A stretch of DNA of 40,350 bases from contig NZ_QUAK01000011.1 of NCBI RefSeq assembly GCF_003429565.1, forward strand, positions 1 to 40,350. The letters are read 5' to 3'. The notes under the pieces are model-generated. The model had not been told where the DNA came from. It was given only the letters and a program-made list of their open reading frames with translations, and searched no databases. Source of the stretch: Streptomyces triticagri (lineage in GTDB: Bacteria; Actinomycetota; Actinomycetes; Streptomycetales; Streptomycetaceae). Shown here piece by piece: positions 17,191 to 25,629 of the stretch. The position numbers and the translations under genes are program-made. Position 1 is the first letter of the stretch. Every line of letters starts with the position of its first letter.

Positions 17191-18777
17191 TCACCGGGGC
17201 GCCCCCGGAGCGACGAACGGCAGTCCGGCGGGCGCGCCGGACTCGATGAGCCGAAGCAGCCCCGCGGTGTCCGCGTGCTCCTCGATCAGATCGCCGAGCC
17301 GGTCCAGCTGTTCCTCGCGGAGCCGCCCGAAGGACGTGTCGGGCGCCGGTACGAAGCGCCGGCCCGCGGCCACCGCGATCTCGCGCAGGAACGCCCGCCG
17401 GAACGAGTCGGACTCGAGCGAACCGTGCCAGTGGGTGCCCCACACGGCCCCGGACCGGCAGCCGTCGAGCGGCCGCCCCGCGGCGTCGGTCAGAAAGGCC
17501 TCGCCGCCGCGCACATCGGCGACCCCGTGATGGATCTCGTACCCCTCGACGGGCTCGCCGAGCGCGGTGCCGACGGGCCGTGCGAGCGTCTTGTCCACCG
17601 CGAACCGCACCCGCAGCGGCAGCAGTCCGAGACCCTCGACCGTGCCGGCCCTGGACTCGACCTCGTCCTCGATCCACTCGCCGAGCAGCTGGTAGCCGCC
17701 GCAGATGCCGAGCACCGGACGGCCCTCGGCGGCCCGGCGCGCGACCGCGTCCGCGAGACCGCGCTCGCGCAGCCACTCGAGGGCGCGCACGGTGCCGCGG
17801 GTGCCGGGCAGTACGACCAGGTCGGCGTCGGCCAACTCCTCGGGGCGGTCCACGAAGCGGACCACCACGCCCGGTTCGGCGGCCAGCGCGTCCACATCGG
17901 TGAAGTTGGACATCAGCGGGACGGCGCACACCGCGATCCGCAGCACCTCCTCACCGGCCGGCGGCGCCACCACCGACTCCCGCACCGTGCCGCGCAGCGA
18001 CACCCGCAGGCCGTCCTCCTCGTCGATGCCGAGGCCGTGCGCGTACGGCAGCACCCCGTAGGTCCTGCGGCCGGTGAGCCGGGTCATCATGTCCAAGCCC
18101 GGCTCGAGGAGCGACACGTCCCCGCGGAACTTGTTCACCAGATAGCCGGCCACCAGCTCCTGGTCCGCCGCGGAAAGCAGCGCGGTCGTGCCGAAGAACG
18201 AGGCGAAGACGCCGCCGCGGTCGATGTCGCCCACCACCACGACCGGGAAGCGGGCGGCGCGGGCGATGCCCATGTTCACGATGTCGGTGCGCCGCAGATT
18301 GATCTCCGCCGGGCTGCCGGCGCCCTCGCAGATCACCGCGTCGTACGAACTCCGCAGCTCCGTAAGGCAGTCGACGACCGTATCCAGCAGTGCCTCCCGG
18401 TGGCCGACGGCAGGTCCTTCCCCGGACGATGTCCCTTGCGATGTCCCCTGCGGTCCGCCGAAGAAGCCGCGGGCGCTCATCTCGCCGACCGGCCTGCCCA
18501 GCAGGACGACCTGGCTGCTGCGGTCCGAACCGGGCTTGAGCAGCACGGGGTTCATCAGCGCGGTCGGCTCCACCCGGGCGGCCTGCGCCTGCATGGCCTG
18601 CGCCCGGCCGATCTCGGCGCCCTCCCGGGTGACGAACGAATTCAGCGACATGTTCTGCGCCTTGAACGGCGCGACGGAGACACCCTTGCGGGCCAGCCAG
18701 CGGCAGATGCCCGCGGTGACCACGCTCTTGCCCGCGTCGGACGTCGTCCCGGCGACAAGCAGACCGCCACCCGTCAT
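17191..18777 (-). CDS. cobQ: Cobyric acid synthase
   Basis: The 528-residue glutamine-dependent amidotransferase amidates side chains b, d, e and g of adenosylcobyrinic acid a,c-diamide. The N-terminal ATP domain begins LLVAGTTSDAGKSVVTAG, with APFKAQNMSLNSFVT and CEGAGSPAEINLR further on. The C-terminal amidotransferase domain has VLPGTRGTVRAL, the nucleophile Cys359 in GICGGYQLLGEW, and GYEIHHG. ATG at 18777 overlaps the cobD stop as ATGA, so the two are translationally coupled. There is a small Ser/Gly-rich loop near residues 108-120. The following chelatase gene starts 58 bases downstream. Confidence 0.96.
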   Translation of the reverse strand: MTGGGLLVAGTTSDAGKSVVTAGICRWLARKGVSVAPFKAQNMSLNSFVTREGAEIGRAQAMQAQAARVEPTALMNPVLLKPGSDRSSQVVLLGRPVGEMSARGFFGGPQGTSQGTSSGEGPAVGHREALLDTVVDCLTELRSSYDAVICEGAGSPAEINLRRTDIVNMGIARAARFPVVVVGDIDRGGVFASFFGTTALLSAADQELVAGYLVNKFRGDVSLLEPGLDMMTRLTGRRTYGVLPYAHGLGIDEEDGLRVSLRGTVRESVVAPPAGEEVLRIAVCAVPLMSNFTDVDALAAEPGVVVRFVDRPEELADADLVVLPGTRGTVRALEWLRERGLADAVARRAAEGRPVLGICGGYQLLGEWIEDEVESRAGTVEGLGLLPLRVRFAVDKTLARPVGTALGEPVEGYEIHHGVADVRGGEAFLTDAAGRPLDGCRSGAVWGTHWHGSLESDSFRRAFLREIAVAAGRRFVPAPDTSFGRLREEQLDRLGDLIEEHADTAGLLRLIESGAPAGLPFVAPGAPR

Positions 18778-19826
18778 GACCGTCCTCCCAGGGAGTCGAC
18801 GGGCGCCCCGCCCGGCGTCCGCCACGCGCGCGTGGATCCCGAAACACCCCTCCACGCGCGCGAGGAGGACGACTTGGCCGGCTTGCCCCGCGACCCGCGC
18901 CCCGCGAGCAGCCGTCCGGCCGCGCACACACCGAGGGCCAGCACTCCGACCCGGCGCGACAGGCGTACCGCACGCTCCACATCGGCCACCGCCACCTCGC
19001 GCCCGTCCGCGTTGAGTACCGGCCGGTGCTCGGTCCGCCCGCCGTACGACAGGGTCCCGCCGAGCCGTACACCGAGCGCACCCGCGAAGGCGGCCTCCAC
19101 CGGACCCGCATTGGGACTCGGATGGCGCGAGGCGTCCGCGCGCCAGGCCCGTACCGCTCCGCGCGGATCACCTCCGGCGAGGACCGCCAGTGCGGCGGTC
19201 AGCCGCGCACCCGGCCAGCCGGCCACATCGTCCGTACGGGCCGAAGCCCAGCCGTAACGGCGGTACTTGGGCGACCTGTGGCCGACCATCGCGTCCAGCG
19301 TGTTCACCGCACGGAAGCCCACCAGGCCCGGGACCGAGGCCATCGAACCCCACACCAGCGCGCCGACGACGGCGTCGGAGGTGTTCTCGGCGACGGACTC
19401 GACCACCGCGCGCGCGATGCCGGCGCCGTCGAGGGCGGCAGGGTCACGGCCGCACAGATGAGGCAGCCGCTCACGCGCCACCTCGATGTCACCGGCCTGC
19501 AGGGCGGCGGCGACCGCCCGGGCTTCCCTGGCGAGCGACGTACCGCCGACCACGGCCCAGGTGGCGGCCCCGGTCAGCGCCACGGACGCGGCGGGGGAGC
19601 GGCGTACGGCACGCTGGGCGAGAGCGGCCGCGGCGACGGCTCCACCGGCGCACACGACGGTGTGCAGCGCTCCCGCGCCGCGGTGGTCGCGCCACAGGAC
19701 ACGCTCGACGGCACCCGCCGCACGCCCGAACGCGGCGACCGGATGCCCACGGCGGGGATCGCCGAGCAGCAGGTCACCGAGGAGGCCCGCGGTGGCGCCG
19801 TACGCGAAGATGCGATCGGCACGCAC
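18774..19826 (-). CDS. cobD: Adenosylcobinamide-phosphate synthase
   Basis: The 350-residue integral membrane CobD/CbiB protein attaches the aminopropanol (phosphate) arm to cobyric acid. Family blocks are GLLGDLLLGDPRRGHPVAAFG at the N terminus, ESVAENTSDAVVGALVWG, and FRAVNTLDAMVGHRSPKYRRYG, followed by ARTDDVAGWPGARLTA. Several hydrophobic spans are visible, including one near the C terminus (VGVLALGVCAAGRLLAG). The start is GTG at 19826; no other start occurs in frame upstream, and the ribosome site is weak (GGCGG). It is the first gene after the B12 riboswitch, with about 140 leader bases between. Its C-terminal tail contains two copies of the palindromic GCGCGC motif at DNA level (18822-18865). 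Confidence 0.94.
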   Translation of the reverse strand: MRADRIFAYGATAGLLGDLLLGDPRRGHPVAAFGRAAGAVERVLWRDHRGAGALHTVVCAGGAVAAAALAQRAVRRSPAASVALTGAATWAVVGGTSLAREARAVAAALQAGDIEVARERLPHLCGRDPAALDGAGIARAVVESVAENTSDAVVGALVWGSMASVPGLVGFRAVNTLDAMVGHRSPKYRRYGWASARTDDVAGWPGARLTAALAVLAGGDPRGAVRAWRADASRHPSPNAGPVEAAFAGALGVRLGGTLSYGGRTEHRPVLNADGREVAVADVERAVRLSRRVGVLALGVCAAGRLLAGRGSRGKPAKSSSSRAWRGVSGSTRAWRTPGGAPVDSLGGRS

Positions 19827-19967
19827 GAGTTCAGACCGCCGCTGCGCCTCGTCGTACCGCGGGTGCGTGCCTGCGTGGCTCGATACGCGTACGGGAAGGA
19901 GCGGGAGACGGGCAGCCCGGCATCGCGATGTGTCCTCACTCAGGGTCCGCGCCCTGGTTCGACGAAC

Positions 19968-20120
19968 ACGGCGACGTGAGTCTCCTGGCTTCCGGATCCG
20001 CGGCTCCCCCGGCCTTCCAACCCGCCGCTGCGGGCCGTGACTTCCGGTGTGGGGGAGAGCTCCCCGGTGACAGTGGCGGGACCGCGCCGGATTCGCACCG
20101 GCTTCCTCTCCTGCCGCCGT
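19968..20120 (-). ncRNA. Cobalamin (B12) riboswitch
   Basis: Read on the minus strand, the element shows GAAGCCGGTGCGAATCCGG, then CCCGCCACTGT, and ends with the B12 box AGCCAGGAGACTCAC. These three blocks in this order and spacing define the cobalamin riboswitch core. ACGGCG (20115-20120) and CGCCGT (19968-19973) can form closing stem P1. It lies upstream of cobD and should shut down the cobD-to-cobB operon when adenosylcobalamin is plentiful. A CAGGG/CCCTG hairpin just downstream may belong to the expression platform. The rest of the 19827-20274 gap holds the promoter and no gene. Confidence 0.96.
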
Positions 20121-20133
20121 ATATGGCTCGGGA

Positions 20134-20163
20134 AGTTCACCACGTGGCTCGAATGCCCGTCAA
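20134..20163 (-). promoter_or_regulatory. Candidate promoter for the riboswitch-controlled cobalamin operon
   Basis: On the minus strand TTGACG and TGAACT are 18 bases apart, and transcription would begin about ten bases before the riboswitch. The -35 box sits in a 6-bp inverted repeat GTCAAC-TCGTC-GTTGAC (20159-20175), a possible operator. This is inferred from sequence only. Confidence 0.45.
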
Positions 20164-20274
20164 CTCGTCGTTGACCTGCGGCGGAAGAGTGTGCCGAGGC
20201 CCACAGCCGACCGCCCCGCGTCCCACCTGTAGCGGCTGGGAGCGGGGCGGACGGTGATACGGCGAGAGGTCCGG

Positions 20275-20496
20275 TCAGACGACGATCAGATAGATCCCGT
20301 ACGCCACCGCGGCCGCGCACAGGGCGAAGCAGGCGTACGCGCCGGTGCGCGCGAGGACCGCCGAGCCGCCCTGCGCGGCGGCGGCCTCCTGCTTGGAGAG
20401 ACCGGTGATGCCGAGGGTGAAGAGGGTGACGAGCCCGACGGTGGCCACGAGGCTGACGCCGAACACGGAGCCGAGTGCTGCCCAGTCGATGTTCAT
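20275..20496 (-). CDS. Small membrane protein paired with the PiT transporter
   Basis: The 73-residue protein has two predicted membrane helices: residues about 9-32 (VFGVSLVATVGLVTLFTLGI) and about 50-72 (GAYACFALCAAAVAYGIYLIVV). A short polar loop SKQEAAAAQGG lies between them. The start is ATG at 20496. It lies 50 bases downstream of the phosphate transporter gene on the same strand, so it is probably co-transcribed. I recall the same small gene next to the low-affinity transporter in other streptomycetes. Its function is unknown; a regulatory or stabilising subunit of the transporter is a guess from position. Confidence 0.8.
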   Translation of the reverse strand: MNIDWAALGSVFGVSLVATVGLVTLFTLGITGLSKQEAAAAQGGSAVLARTGAYACFALCAAAVAYGIYLIVV

Positions 20497-20546
20497 GCTG
20501 CTGATTCCTTACCTGGTCCTGAGGCGGTCCTGCGGCCCGGCCGCAC

Positions 20547-21809
20547 TCAGACCGTCGCCTTTGCCTGCCGGGCGGACTCCGGGACGGGGCCCGTCTGTGC
20601 GGGGACGGCCGCGACGGCCGGCTCCTCGGAAGCGGCGCCGGCGGGCGGCGGGGTGACCGCGGCCATCGCCGTGGTGACCACGCCCGCGGGCTCCTCGGCG
20701 GCCGGCTCCTCCGGCTCGTTGACGTTGTTGTGGTCGACGACCTGGCGGCGCGAGACGAACCAGATCGCGGCGCAGGAGCCGATCAGGAAGACGGCCACCA
20801 CCGCGATGCCCCAGTCGCCCTGCCGGGCCACGAACTCGGCACCGGCGGCGACCAGTCCGGCGGCCGGCAGGGTCAGACCCCAGGCCATGAACATCCGGGT
20901 CGCGGTCGACCAGCGGACCACGCCGCCCTTGCGGCCGAGGCCCGCACCCATCACGGCACCCGAGCAGGAGTGCGTGGTGGACAGCGAGAAGCCGAGGTTC
21001 GACGAGGCGAGGATGACCGCGGCCGCGCTGGTCTGGGCGGCGAAGCCCTGCTGCGGCTGCAGGTCGGTGAGGCCCTTGCCCATGGTGCGGATGATGCGCC
21101 AGCCACCGAGGTAGGTGCCGAGTGCGATGGCGAGGCCCGCGGAGACGATGACCCAGACCGGCGGGTTCGAGCCGGGGGCGAGTGCGCCGCCGGCGACCAG
21201 GGCCAGGGTGATGATGCCCATCGTCTTCTGCGCGTCATTGGTGCCGTGCGCGAGCGAGACCAGACCGGCGGAGGCGATCTGCCCGGCCCGGTAGCCCTTC
21301 TCGGAGGACTTCTCGCCGACGTTCCGGCCGAGCTTGTACGTGAGCCGCGCGGCGAGGAAGGCCGCGATGCCGGCCACCAGCGGGGCGGCGAGGGCGGGGA
21401 TCAGGACCTTGGTGACGACGACTCCGCCGTTGACACCGCTCACGCCGATCGACGCGATCGTGGCGCCGATCAGGCCGCCCATCAGTGCGTGCGACGAGGA
21501 GGAGGGCAGGCCGACCAGCCAGGTCAGCAGATTCCAGAGGATCGCGCCCACCAGGGCGGCGAAGATGACTTCGGGTTGGATTCCGTCCTCTTGGACCAGG
21601 CCGCTGGAGATCGTCTTGGCGACCTCCACGGAGAGGAAGGCACCGACCAGGTTCAGCACGGCGGACATGGCCACCGCAGCCTTGGGCTTCATTGCGCCGG
21701 TCGAGATGGTCGTCGCCATCGCGTTGGCCGTGTCGTGGAAACCGTTCGTGAAATCGAACACGAGAGCTGTCACGATCACAATCGCGAGCAGCAGCGTGAT
21801 GTGTTCCAT
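20547..21809 (-). CDS. pit: PiT-family low-affinity inorganic phosphate transporter
   Basis: The 420-residue inner-membrane permease of the PiT/Pho-4 family has the two inverted signature repeats of the fold: FDFTNGFHDTANAMAT near the N terminus and SLAHGTNDAQKTMGII in the middle. About ten hydrophobic spans are visible, including a late ALGTYLGGWRII segment. The cytoplasmic C-terminal tail (about 355-420) is Pro/Ala/Glu-rich. It imports phosphate as a metal-phosphate complex with protons. ATG at 21809 is the only good start. A PHO box lies 48-69 bases upstream of the ATG, pointing to PhoP control. The small membrane protein gene follows. Confidence 0.95.
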   Translation of the reverse strand: MEHITLLLAIVIVTALVFDFTNGFHDTANAMATTISTGAMKPKAAVAMSAVLNLVGAFLSVEVAKTISSGLVQEDGIQPEVIFAALVGAILWNLLTWLVGLPSSSSHALMGGLIGATIASIGVSGVNGGVVVTKVLIPALAAPLVAGIAAFLAARLTYKLGRNVGEKSSEKGYRAGQIASAGLVSLAHGTNDAQKTMGIITLALVAGGALAPGSNPPVWVIVSAGLAIALGTYLGGWRIIRTMGKGLTDLQPQQGFAAQTSAAAVILASSNLGFSLSTTHSCSGAVMGAGLGRKGGVVRWSTATRMFMAWGLTLPAAGLVAAGAEFVARQGDWGIAVVAVFLIGSCAAIWFVSRRQVVDHNNVNEPEEPAAEEPAGVVTTAMAAVTPPPAGAASEEPAVAAVPAQTGPVPESARQAKATV

Positions 21810-21856
21810 TTACCCAGGCAATCGTTCGGCGTCAGTGGCTCGGCGAACGTAGGCAA

Positions 21857-21878
21857 CCCGAGTGAACGGAAGATGAAC
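21857..21878 (-). promoter_or_regulatory. PHO box (PhoP-binding direct repeats) of the phosphate transporter gene
   Basis: Read on the minus strand, two adjacent 11-base units, GTTCATCTTCC and GTTCACTCGGG, match the PhoP direct-repeat layout of Streptomyces, with the GTTCA core conserved in both. A weaker third unit may follow (21846-21856). The site lies 48-69 bases upstream of the transporter start. PhoP control of a pit gene has been reported in S. coelicolor (from memory). The rest of the 21810-22077 gap shows no gene. Confidence 0.8.
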
Positions 21879-22077
21879 TGGGTCGGGCGCTGTGGTGTCT
21901 CGAAGTAAGGGCCCGGCCCTCCGCTTCCGTTCGGATTCCGTTCCGGCCGCCCGGGCGCCGGGATCGGCGGGGATCCGGGCGTCCGCGACCGAGCCGGCCG
22001 AGCTGCGGCGCGGGGCCCTCGAAGAGATGTGGATCACCTTGCGGCGGGCCGCTCCCGGGGCCTGGCAGGATCGCCGC

Positions 22078-22809
22078 ATGGGCGACACGGACGAGTGGCA
22101 CACGGACGACCGGGACGGCGGCGAGGGGAGCGGCGGCCGACCGCCGGCGCCCGCCCCCGCCCGGATCCACGGGGCGATCGCGCGGGCCTGGGACGAACTG
22201 GTCGCCACCGCCCGCAGAACAGCGGCCGACGGCCTGGTCGTCGGCACCTCGGGCAATGTGTCGGTACGGGTCGGTGACACCGTGCTCGTCACCCCGAGCG
22301 GAGTGCCCTACGACCGGCTCCGCCCCGCGGACGCCGTCGGGGTCGACCTCGACGGCCACCAGGTACTCGGCAGCCTGAAGCCCACCAGCGAGGTGCCGCT
22401 CCATCTGGCGATCCACCGCAGCACCGACGCGGGCGCGGTCGTCCACACCCATGCGGTGCACGCCACCGCGGTCTCCACCCTCGTCCCCGAACTCCCCGGC
22501 ATCCACTACATGGCGGCCGACCTCGGCGGACCCGTGCGCGTCGCACCGTACGCCCTCTACGGCAGCGAGGAACTGGCCGAGAGCATGCTGCGCGCCCTCC
22601 AGGAGCGGACCGGCTGTCTGCTGCAGAACCACGGAGCGGTCACCTACGGGGACACGCTCGACCAGGCCTACGACCGCACCGCCCAGCTCGAGTGGATGTG
22701 CCGCCTCTGGCTCACGGCCGCCTCGGTGCCGGGCCACACCCCGAGCCTGCTCTCACCCTCCCAGCTGAACGACGCCGGACAGAAGCTGCGCGGCTACGGG
22801 CAGCGCTGA
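22078..22809 (+). CDS. Class II aldolase/adducin family protein (L-fuculose-phosphate aldolase-like)
   Basis: The 243-residue zinc-dependent class II aldolase-like protein has the phosphate-binding loop GTSGNVSVR, then VTPSGVPYDRL, the acid TSEVPLHLAIH (catalytic Glu position), the metal histidines of VVHTHAVHATAVS and the C-terminal metal His in LLQNHGAVTYG. These ligands match fuculose-phosphate and ribulose-phosphate aldolases/epimerases. The polar N-terminal tail of about 30 residues is not part of the fold. ATG at 22078 has GCAGGA eight bases before it. The substrate cannot be named; a methylthioribulose-phosphate dehydratase role would need other pathway genes, none of which are here. 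It is followed by an alpha/beta hydrolase gene on the same strand. Confidence 0.88.
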   Translation: MGDTDEWHTDDRDGGEGSGGRPPAPAPARIHGAIARAWDELVATARRTAADGLVVGTSGNVSVRVGDTVLVTPSGVPYDRLRPADAVGVDLDGHQVLGSLKPTSEVPLHLAIHRSTDAGAVVHTHAVHATAVSTLVPELPGIHYMAADLGGPVRVAPYALYGSEELAESMLRALQERTGCLLQNHGAVTYGDTLDQAYDRTAQLEWMCRLWLTAASVPGHTPSLLSPSQLNDAGQKLRGYGQR

Positions 22810-22891
22810 ATCCACCGCGCCGTACGGCCCGCCGTGCGCGATGTCCCGCCCACCACTGGCCGCACCGACCCGCCGCCACGACACTGGAGCG

Positions 22892-24019
22892 GTGCGCCCC
22901 GCAACAGTCACGGCCGCGGCCGTCACCGCAGTCCTCGGCGCCGGCGCGGCCCTGCTCGCCGCCGGCCGCCTCGCCGGTGATGCCGCCCTGCGCAATCCCT
23001 CCGCACGACCGCTGCCCACCGAGCCGCGGCTCACCGTGCACGCCACCGCCGCCGGCCAGGTCACCCTCACCCGGTCACTCGCCTCGCTGCGCTCCGGCCG
23101 CTACGGACTGATCGGGGAGGACTGCCACGCGGTGGTCGGCCCCGTCGTCGAGCACGCCGCGGGCACCGCGGACACCGTGGTGCGCCGGCTCGAGAAGGTC
23201 ACCCGGGGCACCCTGCTCCCCGGATCGAAGGTGCGCCTGACGCCGCAGGTGCACACCGGCGATCCCCGTACGGCCCTCGGCCTCGAGTACCACGACGTGG
23301 AGATCCCCGGCGAACTCGGCGTCCTGCCCGCCTGGTTCGTGCCCGGCGCCCGCGACACCTGGGTCCTCACCCTGCACGGGCTCGGCACCACACGCGAGCA
23401 CCCGATGGTGGTCCTCGACTTCCTGCACGGTCAGCGCTTCCCGGTGCTCGACCTCGCCTACCGCGGCGATCCGGGGGCCCCGAAGCGGCCGGACGGCCTC
23501 AGCCACCTCGGCGAATCCGAGTGGCGCGACGTCGACGCGGCCATCCGGTACGCGATCGGTCACGGCGCCGAGCGGATCGTCCTGCACGGCTGGTCCACCG
23601 GCGCCACCATGGCGCTGCGCGCCGCCGCGCACGCGGGACTGCGCGACCGCATCAGCGGGCTTGTCCTCGACTCGCCCGTCCTGGACTGGGAGGCGACGCT
23701 GCGCGCCCTCGCCACCGGCCGGCGCACCCCCGCGGCGCTGCTGCCGCTCGCCGTCCGCGCAGCCCAGGGCAGCACCGGACGGCACAGCGACGGGCCGGCC
23801 GAGGCTCTCGGTCCCGCCACCCTGCGCGTACCGACGCTGATCTTCCACGGACCCGGGGACACCCTCGCCCCCTACCGGCTCTCCCGCGAACTCGCCGCCC
23901 GGCAGCCCGATCTGATCTCCCTGCACGAGGTGCTCGACGCCCCGCACGGCGCGATGTGGAACGCGGATCCCGGCCGGTACGAGGAAGCCCTGCGCCGCTT
24001 CCTCACCCCGCTGATGTAG
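22892..24019 (+). CDS. Membrane-anchored alpha/beta hydrolase
   Basis: The 375-residue protein has an N-terminal hydrophobic anchor or signal (about 3-27), a divergent region to about residue 150, then an alpha/beta hydrolase domain. The domain starts LTLHGLGTTREHP (oxyanion loop), has the nucleophile elbow HGWSTGATMAL, the acid region LIFHGPGDTLAPY and the catalytic His in DAPHGAMW. The triad is complete, so an active serine hydrolase facing the outside is expected; the substrate is unknown. GTG at 22892 is chosen because the anchor starts there, with GGAG close by. ATG at 22841 is an alternative that adds 17 residues. The gene ends in a hairpin overlapping its stop codon. Confidence 0.85.
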   Translation: MRPATVTAAAVTAVLGAGAALLAAGRLAGDAALRNPSARPLPTEPRLTVHATAAGQVTLTRSLASLRSGRYGLIGEDCHAVVGPVVEHAAGTADTVVRRLEKVTRGTLLPGSKVRLTPQVHTGDPRTALGLEYHDVEIPGELGVLPAWFVPGARDTWVLTLHGLGTTREHPMVVLDFLHGQRFPVLDLAYRGDPGAPKRPDGLSHLGESEWRDVDAAIRYAIGHGAERIVLHGWSTGATMALRAAAHAGLRDRISGLVLDSPVLDWEATLRALATGRRTPAALLPLAVRAAQGSTGRHSDGPAEALGPATLRVPTLIFHGPGDTLAPYRLSRELAARQPDLISLHEVLDAPHGAMWNADPGRYEEALRRFLTPLM

Positions 24020-24044
24020 CGCTGCACCTCGCTGATGCAGCGCT
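24018..24044 (+). terminator. Hairpin terminator at the end of the alpha/beta hydrolase gene
   Basis: AGCGCTGCA (24018-24026) and TGCAGCGCT (24036-24044) are perfect complements with a 9-base loop, followed by TCGTTC. The first arm includes the last bases of the TAG stop codon. Confidence 0.7.
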
Positions 24045-24186
24045 TCGTTCCGGTGCGCCGAAAGCCCCCGCCCCGCTCCGTTCCACCCGGTCGGGAGGCC
24101 GCTTCGGGCCGCTCGCGCCGGCGGGTCACAACCGCAAGGTTGAATTCCGTTTGGGCTTTCGAGGCGTGACCGGGAAGACTGCCCCC

Positions 24187-25608
24187 GTGACGTCCCGTAA
24201 CCCGCGCGACTCCAGGCTCCGACTGGTCCGCCCACGACCCCTCGCCGATGCCTCGCGGGCGGTCCCGGTGCCCCGCACCCGCCGTCCCGCTCCACGCCCT
24301 CCGGAGGGCACCCCCGCCCGGTCCGTGCTCGCCCGGATGGCACGCGAAGGGCTCGCCGGAGCCGTCCGGATCGCCCGCTGGGCCGACACCACACGCACCC
24401 GCCCCACCGGACCGCGCACGGCGGCCACCGCCTCCCAGCCACCCGCACAGGGCGGCACCCTCTCCGACGAGACCTGCGAACGGGCCGCGGCCGAACTGGA
24501 TCTGACGGAGAAACAGGTCAGGGCCGACTGGGACACCGCCCGGCTCGCCGGTCTGGTCGAGGTGCACGGCGGCACCGCGCGCCCCGGCTGGCGCCTGCGC
24601 GCCTGGGACCGCGACGACTCGGCCGTACTGCGCGGCTGGGTGGCCCTCTTCGACGCCTGGTCCCTGGTGCATCCGGCGCCCGAGGAGCAGCCCGCGTCCG
24701 CGGTCGCCGAAGTCATCGAGGCGATGCCGCAGGTGCTGTCCCTGCTGCAGCTCTCGGACGGTCCCGTCGCCATGCCGCAGCTGCTCGACCTGCTCGAGCA
24801 GCGAGTCGTCGAACTGCGCACCGAGCGCTGCGAGATCCCCTTCGGACCGCACCCCGAGCAGGCCGCCGCCGACGAACCCGAGGCCTCCCTGCTCGCCCCG
24901 CTCCTCGACTGGGCCCTGTGCAGCCTCGCGGCCGTCGGCGCCCTCACGCTCGGCGAGAGCCAGGCCACCCTCACCCCGCTCGGCAGCTGGGCGGTATGGG
25001 TCAAGCTCGAGCAGATCATCGTCGCCGCGCAGAGCCCCGCGGGGAACATCGAGCAGTCCGCCGAGGAGATGCTCCGCGGCTGCGCACGCCTGCGCCCCAA
25101 GGCGGCCCGCGCCGAATATCGCGCCTGGCTCGCCGCCCGTCCCGTCGGCAGCGCGGTCACCGAACTCCTCGACGCCGCCCGCGGCGACGACGCCCTGCTG
25201 CGCGGCCTCGCCTTCGAAGCCCTGCGGGTGGTCGGCGCACCGGCCGAGCGCGAGGTGCGGGCCGCGGCCGACCGTGCCTCGCTGCGCCCCTACGCCCTGC
25301 TCTGGCTCGCCGAGCACGAGGGCGCCGACCCCGAGGACGTCCACGCCGTGCTCACCCGCGAGGAGTCCACCTGGCTCTGGGTCGACACGGCGGCCGCCGT
25401 CGCCGACCACGGCGAGGCCCAACTCCTGGTCCGCCACCTGGAGTCGGCGCCCCAGGGGACGGTGCCCGCGCTGCTGCAGGAGGTACGCCGGGTGGGCCAC
25501 CCGCGCACCGTTCAGGTCCTGGTCGCACTCGCCGCGGCCCACCCCGACCCCGCGCTCGCCAAGGCGGTGCGCCGGGCGGCCTTCCAGGTGCACACCGGCG
25601 GCGCCTGA
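24187..25608 (+). CDS. Conserved protein of unknown function with HEAT-like helical repeats
   Basis: I do not recognise a named family for this 473-residue protein. A basic, proline-rich N-terminal stretch (about 1-95) leads to a possible winged-helix-like segment (SDETCERAAAELDLTEKQV, then ARLAGLVEVHGG). The middle is acidic and helical (AVAEVIEAMPQVLSLLQL and onward). The last 170 residues are regular Ala/Leu-rich helices in pairs, resembling HEAT-type repeats that bind proteins. There is no signal peptide and no membrane span. GTG at 24187 is chosen because GGGAAG lies ten bases upstream and translation into the upstream hydrolase region is unlikely. It is convergent with the VOC gene, 21 bases apart. 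A scaffold or DNA-binding role is inference. Confidence 0.75.
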   Translation: MTSRNPRDSRLRLVRPRPLADASRAVPVPRTRRPAPRPPEGTPARSVLARMAREGLAGAVRIARWADTTRTRPTGPRTAATASQPPAQGGTLSDETCERAAAELDLTEKQVRADWDTARLAGLVEVHGGTARPGWRLRAWDRDDSAVLRGWVALFDAWSLVHPAPEEQPASAVAEVIEAMPQVLSLLQLSDGPVAMPQLLDLLEQRVVELRTERCEIPFGPHPEQAAADEPEASLLAPLLDWALCSLAAVGALTLGESQATLTPLGSWAVWVKLEQIIVAAQSPAGNIEQSAEEMLRGCARLRPKAARAEYRAWLAARPVGSAVTELLDAARGDDALLRGLAFEALRVVGAPAEREVRAAADRASLRPYALLWLAEHEGADPEDVHAVLTREESTWLWVDTAAAVADHGEAQLLVRHLESAPQGTVPALLQEVRRVGHPRTVQVLVALAAAHPDPALAKAVRRAAFQVHTGGA

Positions 25609-25629
25609 CACCAGGCCGGACGGCTCGCC

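Noticed and set aside
20134..20141. A single GTTCACC near the riboswitch as a PHO box
   Set aside because: Only one unit is present, and PhoP binding needs at least two 11-base repeats in phase. It overlaps the likely promoter of the cobalamin operon.
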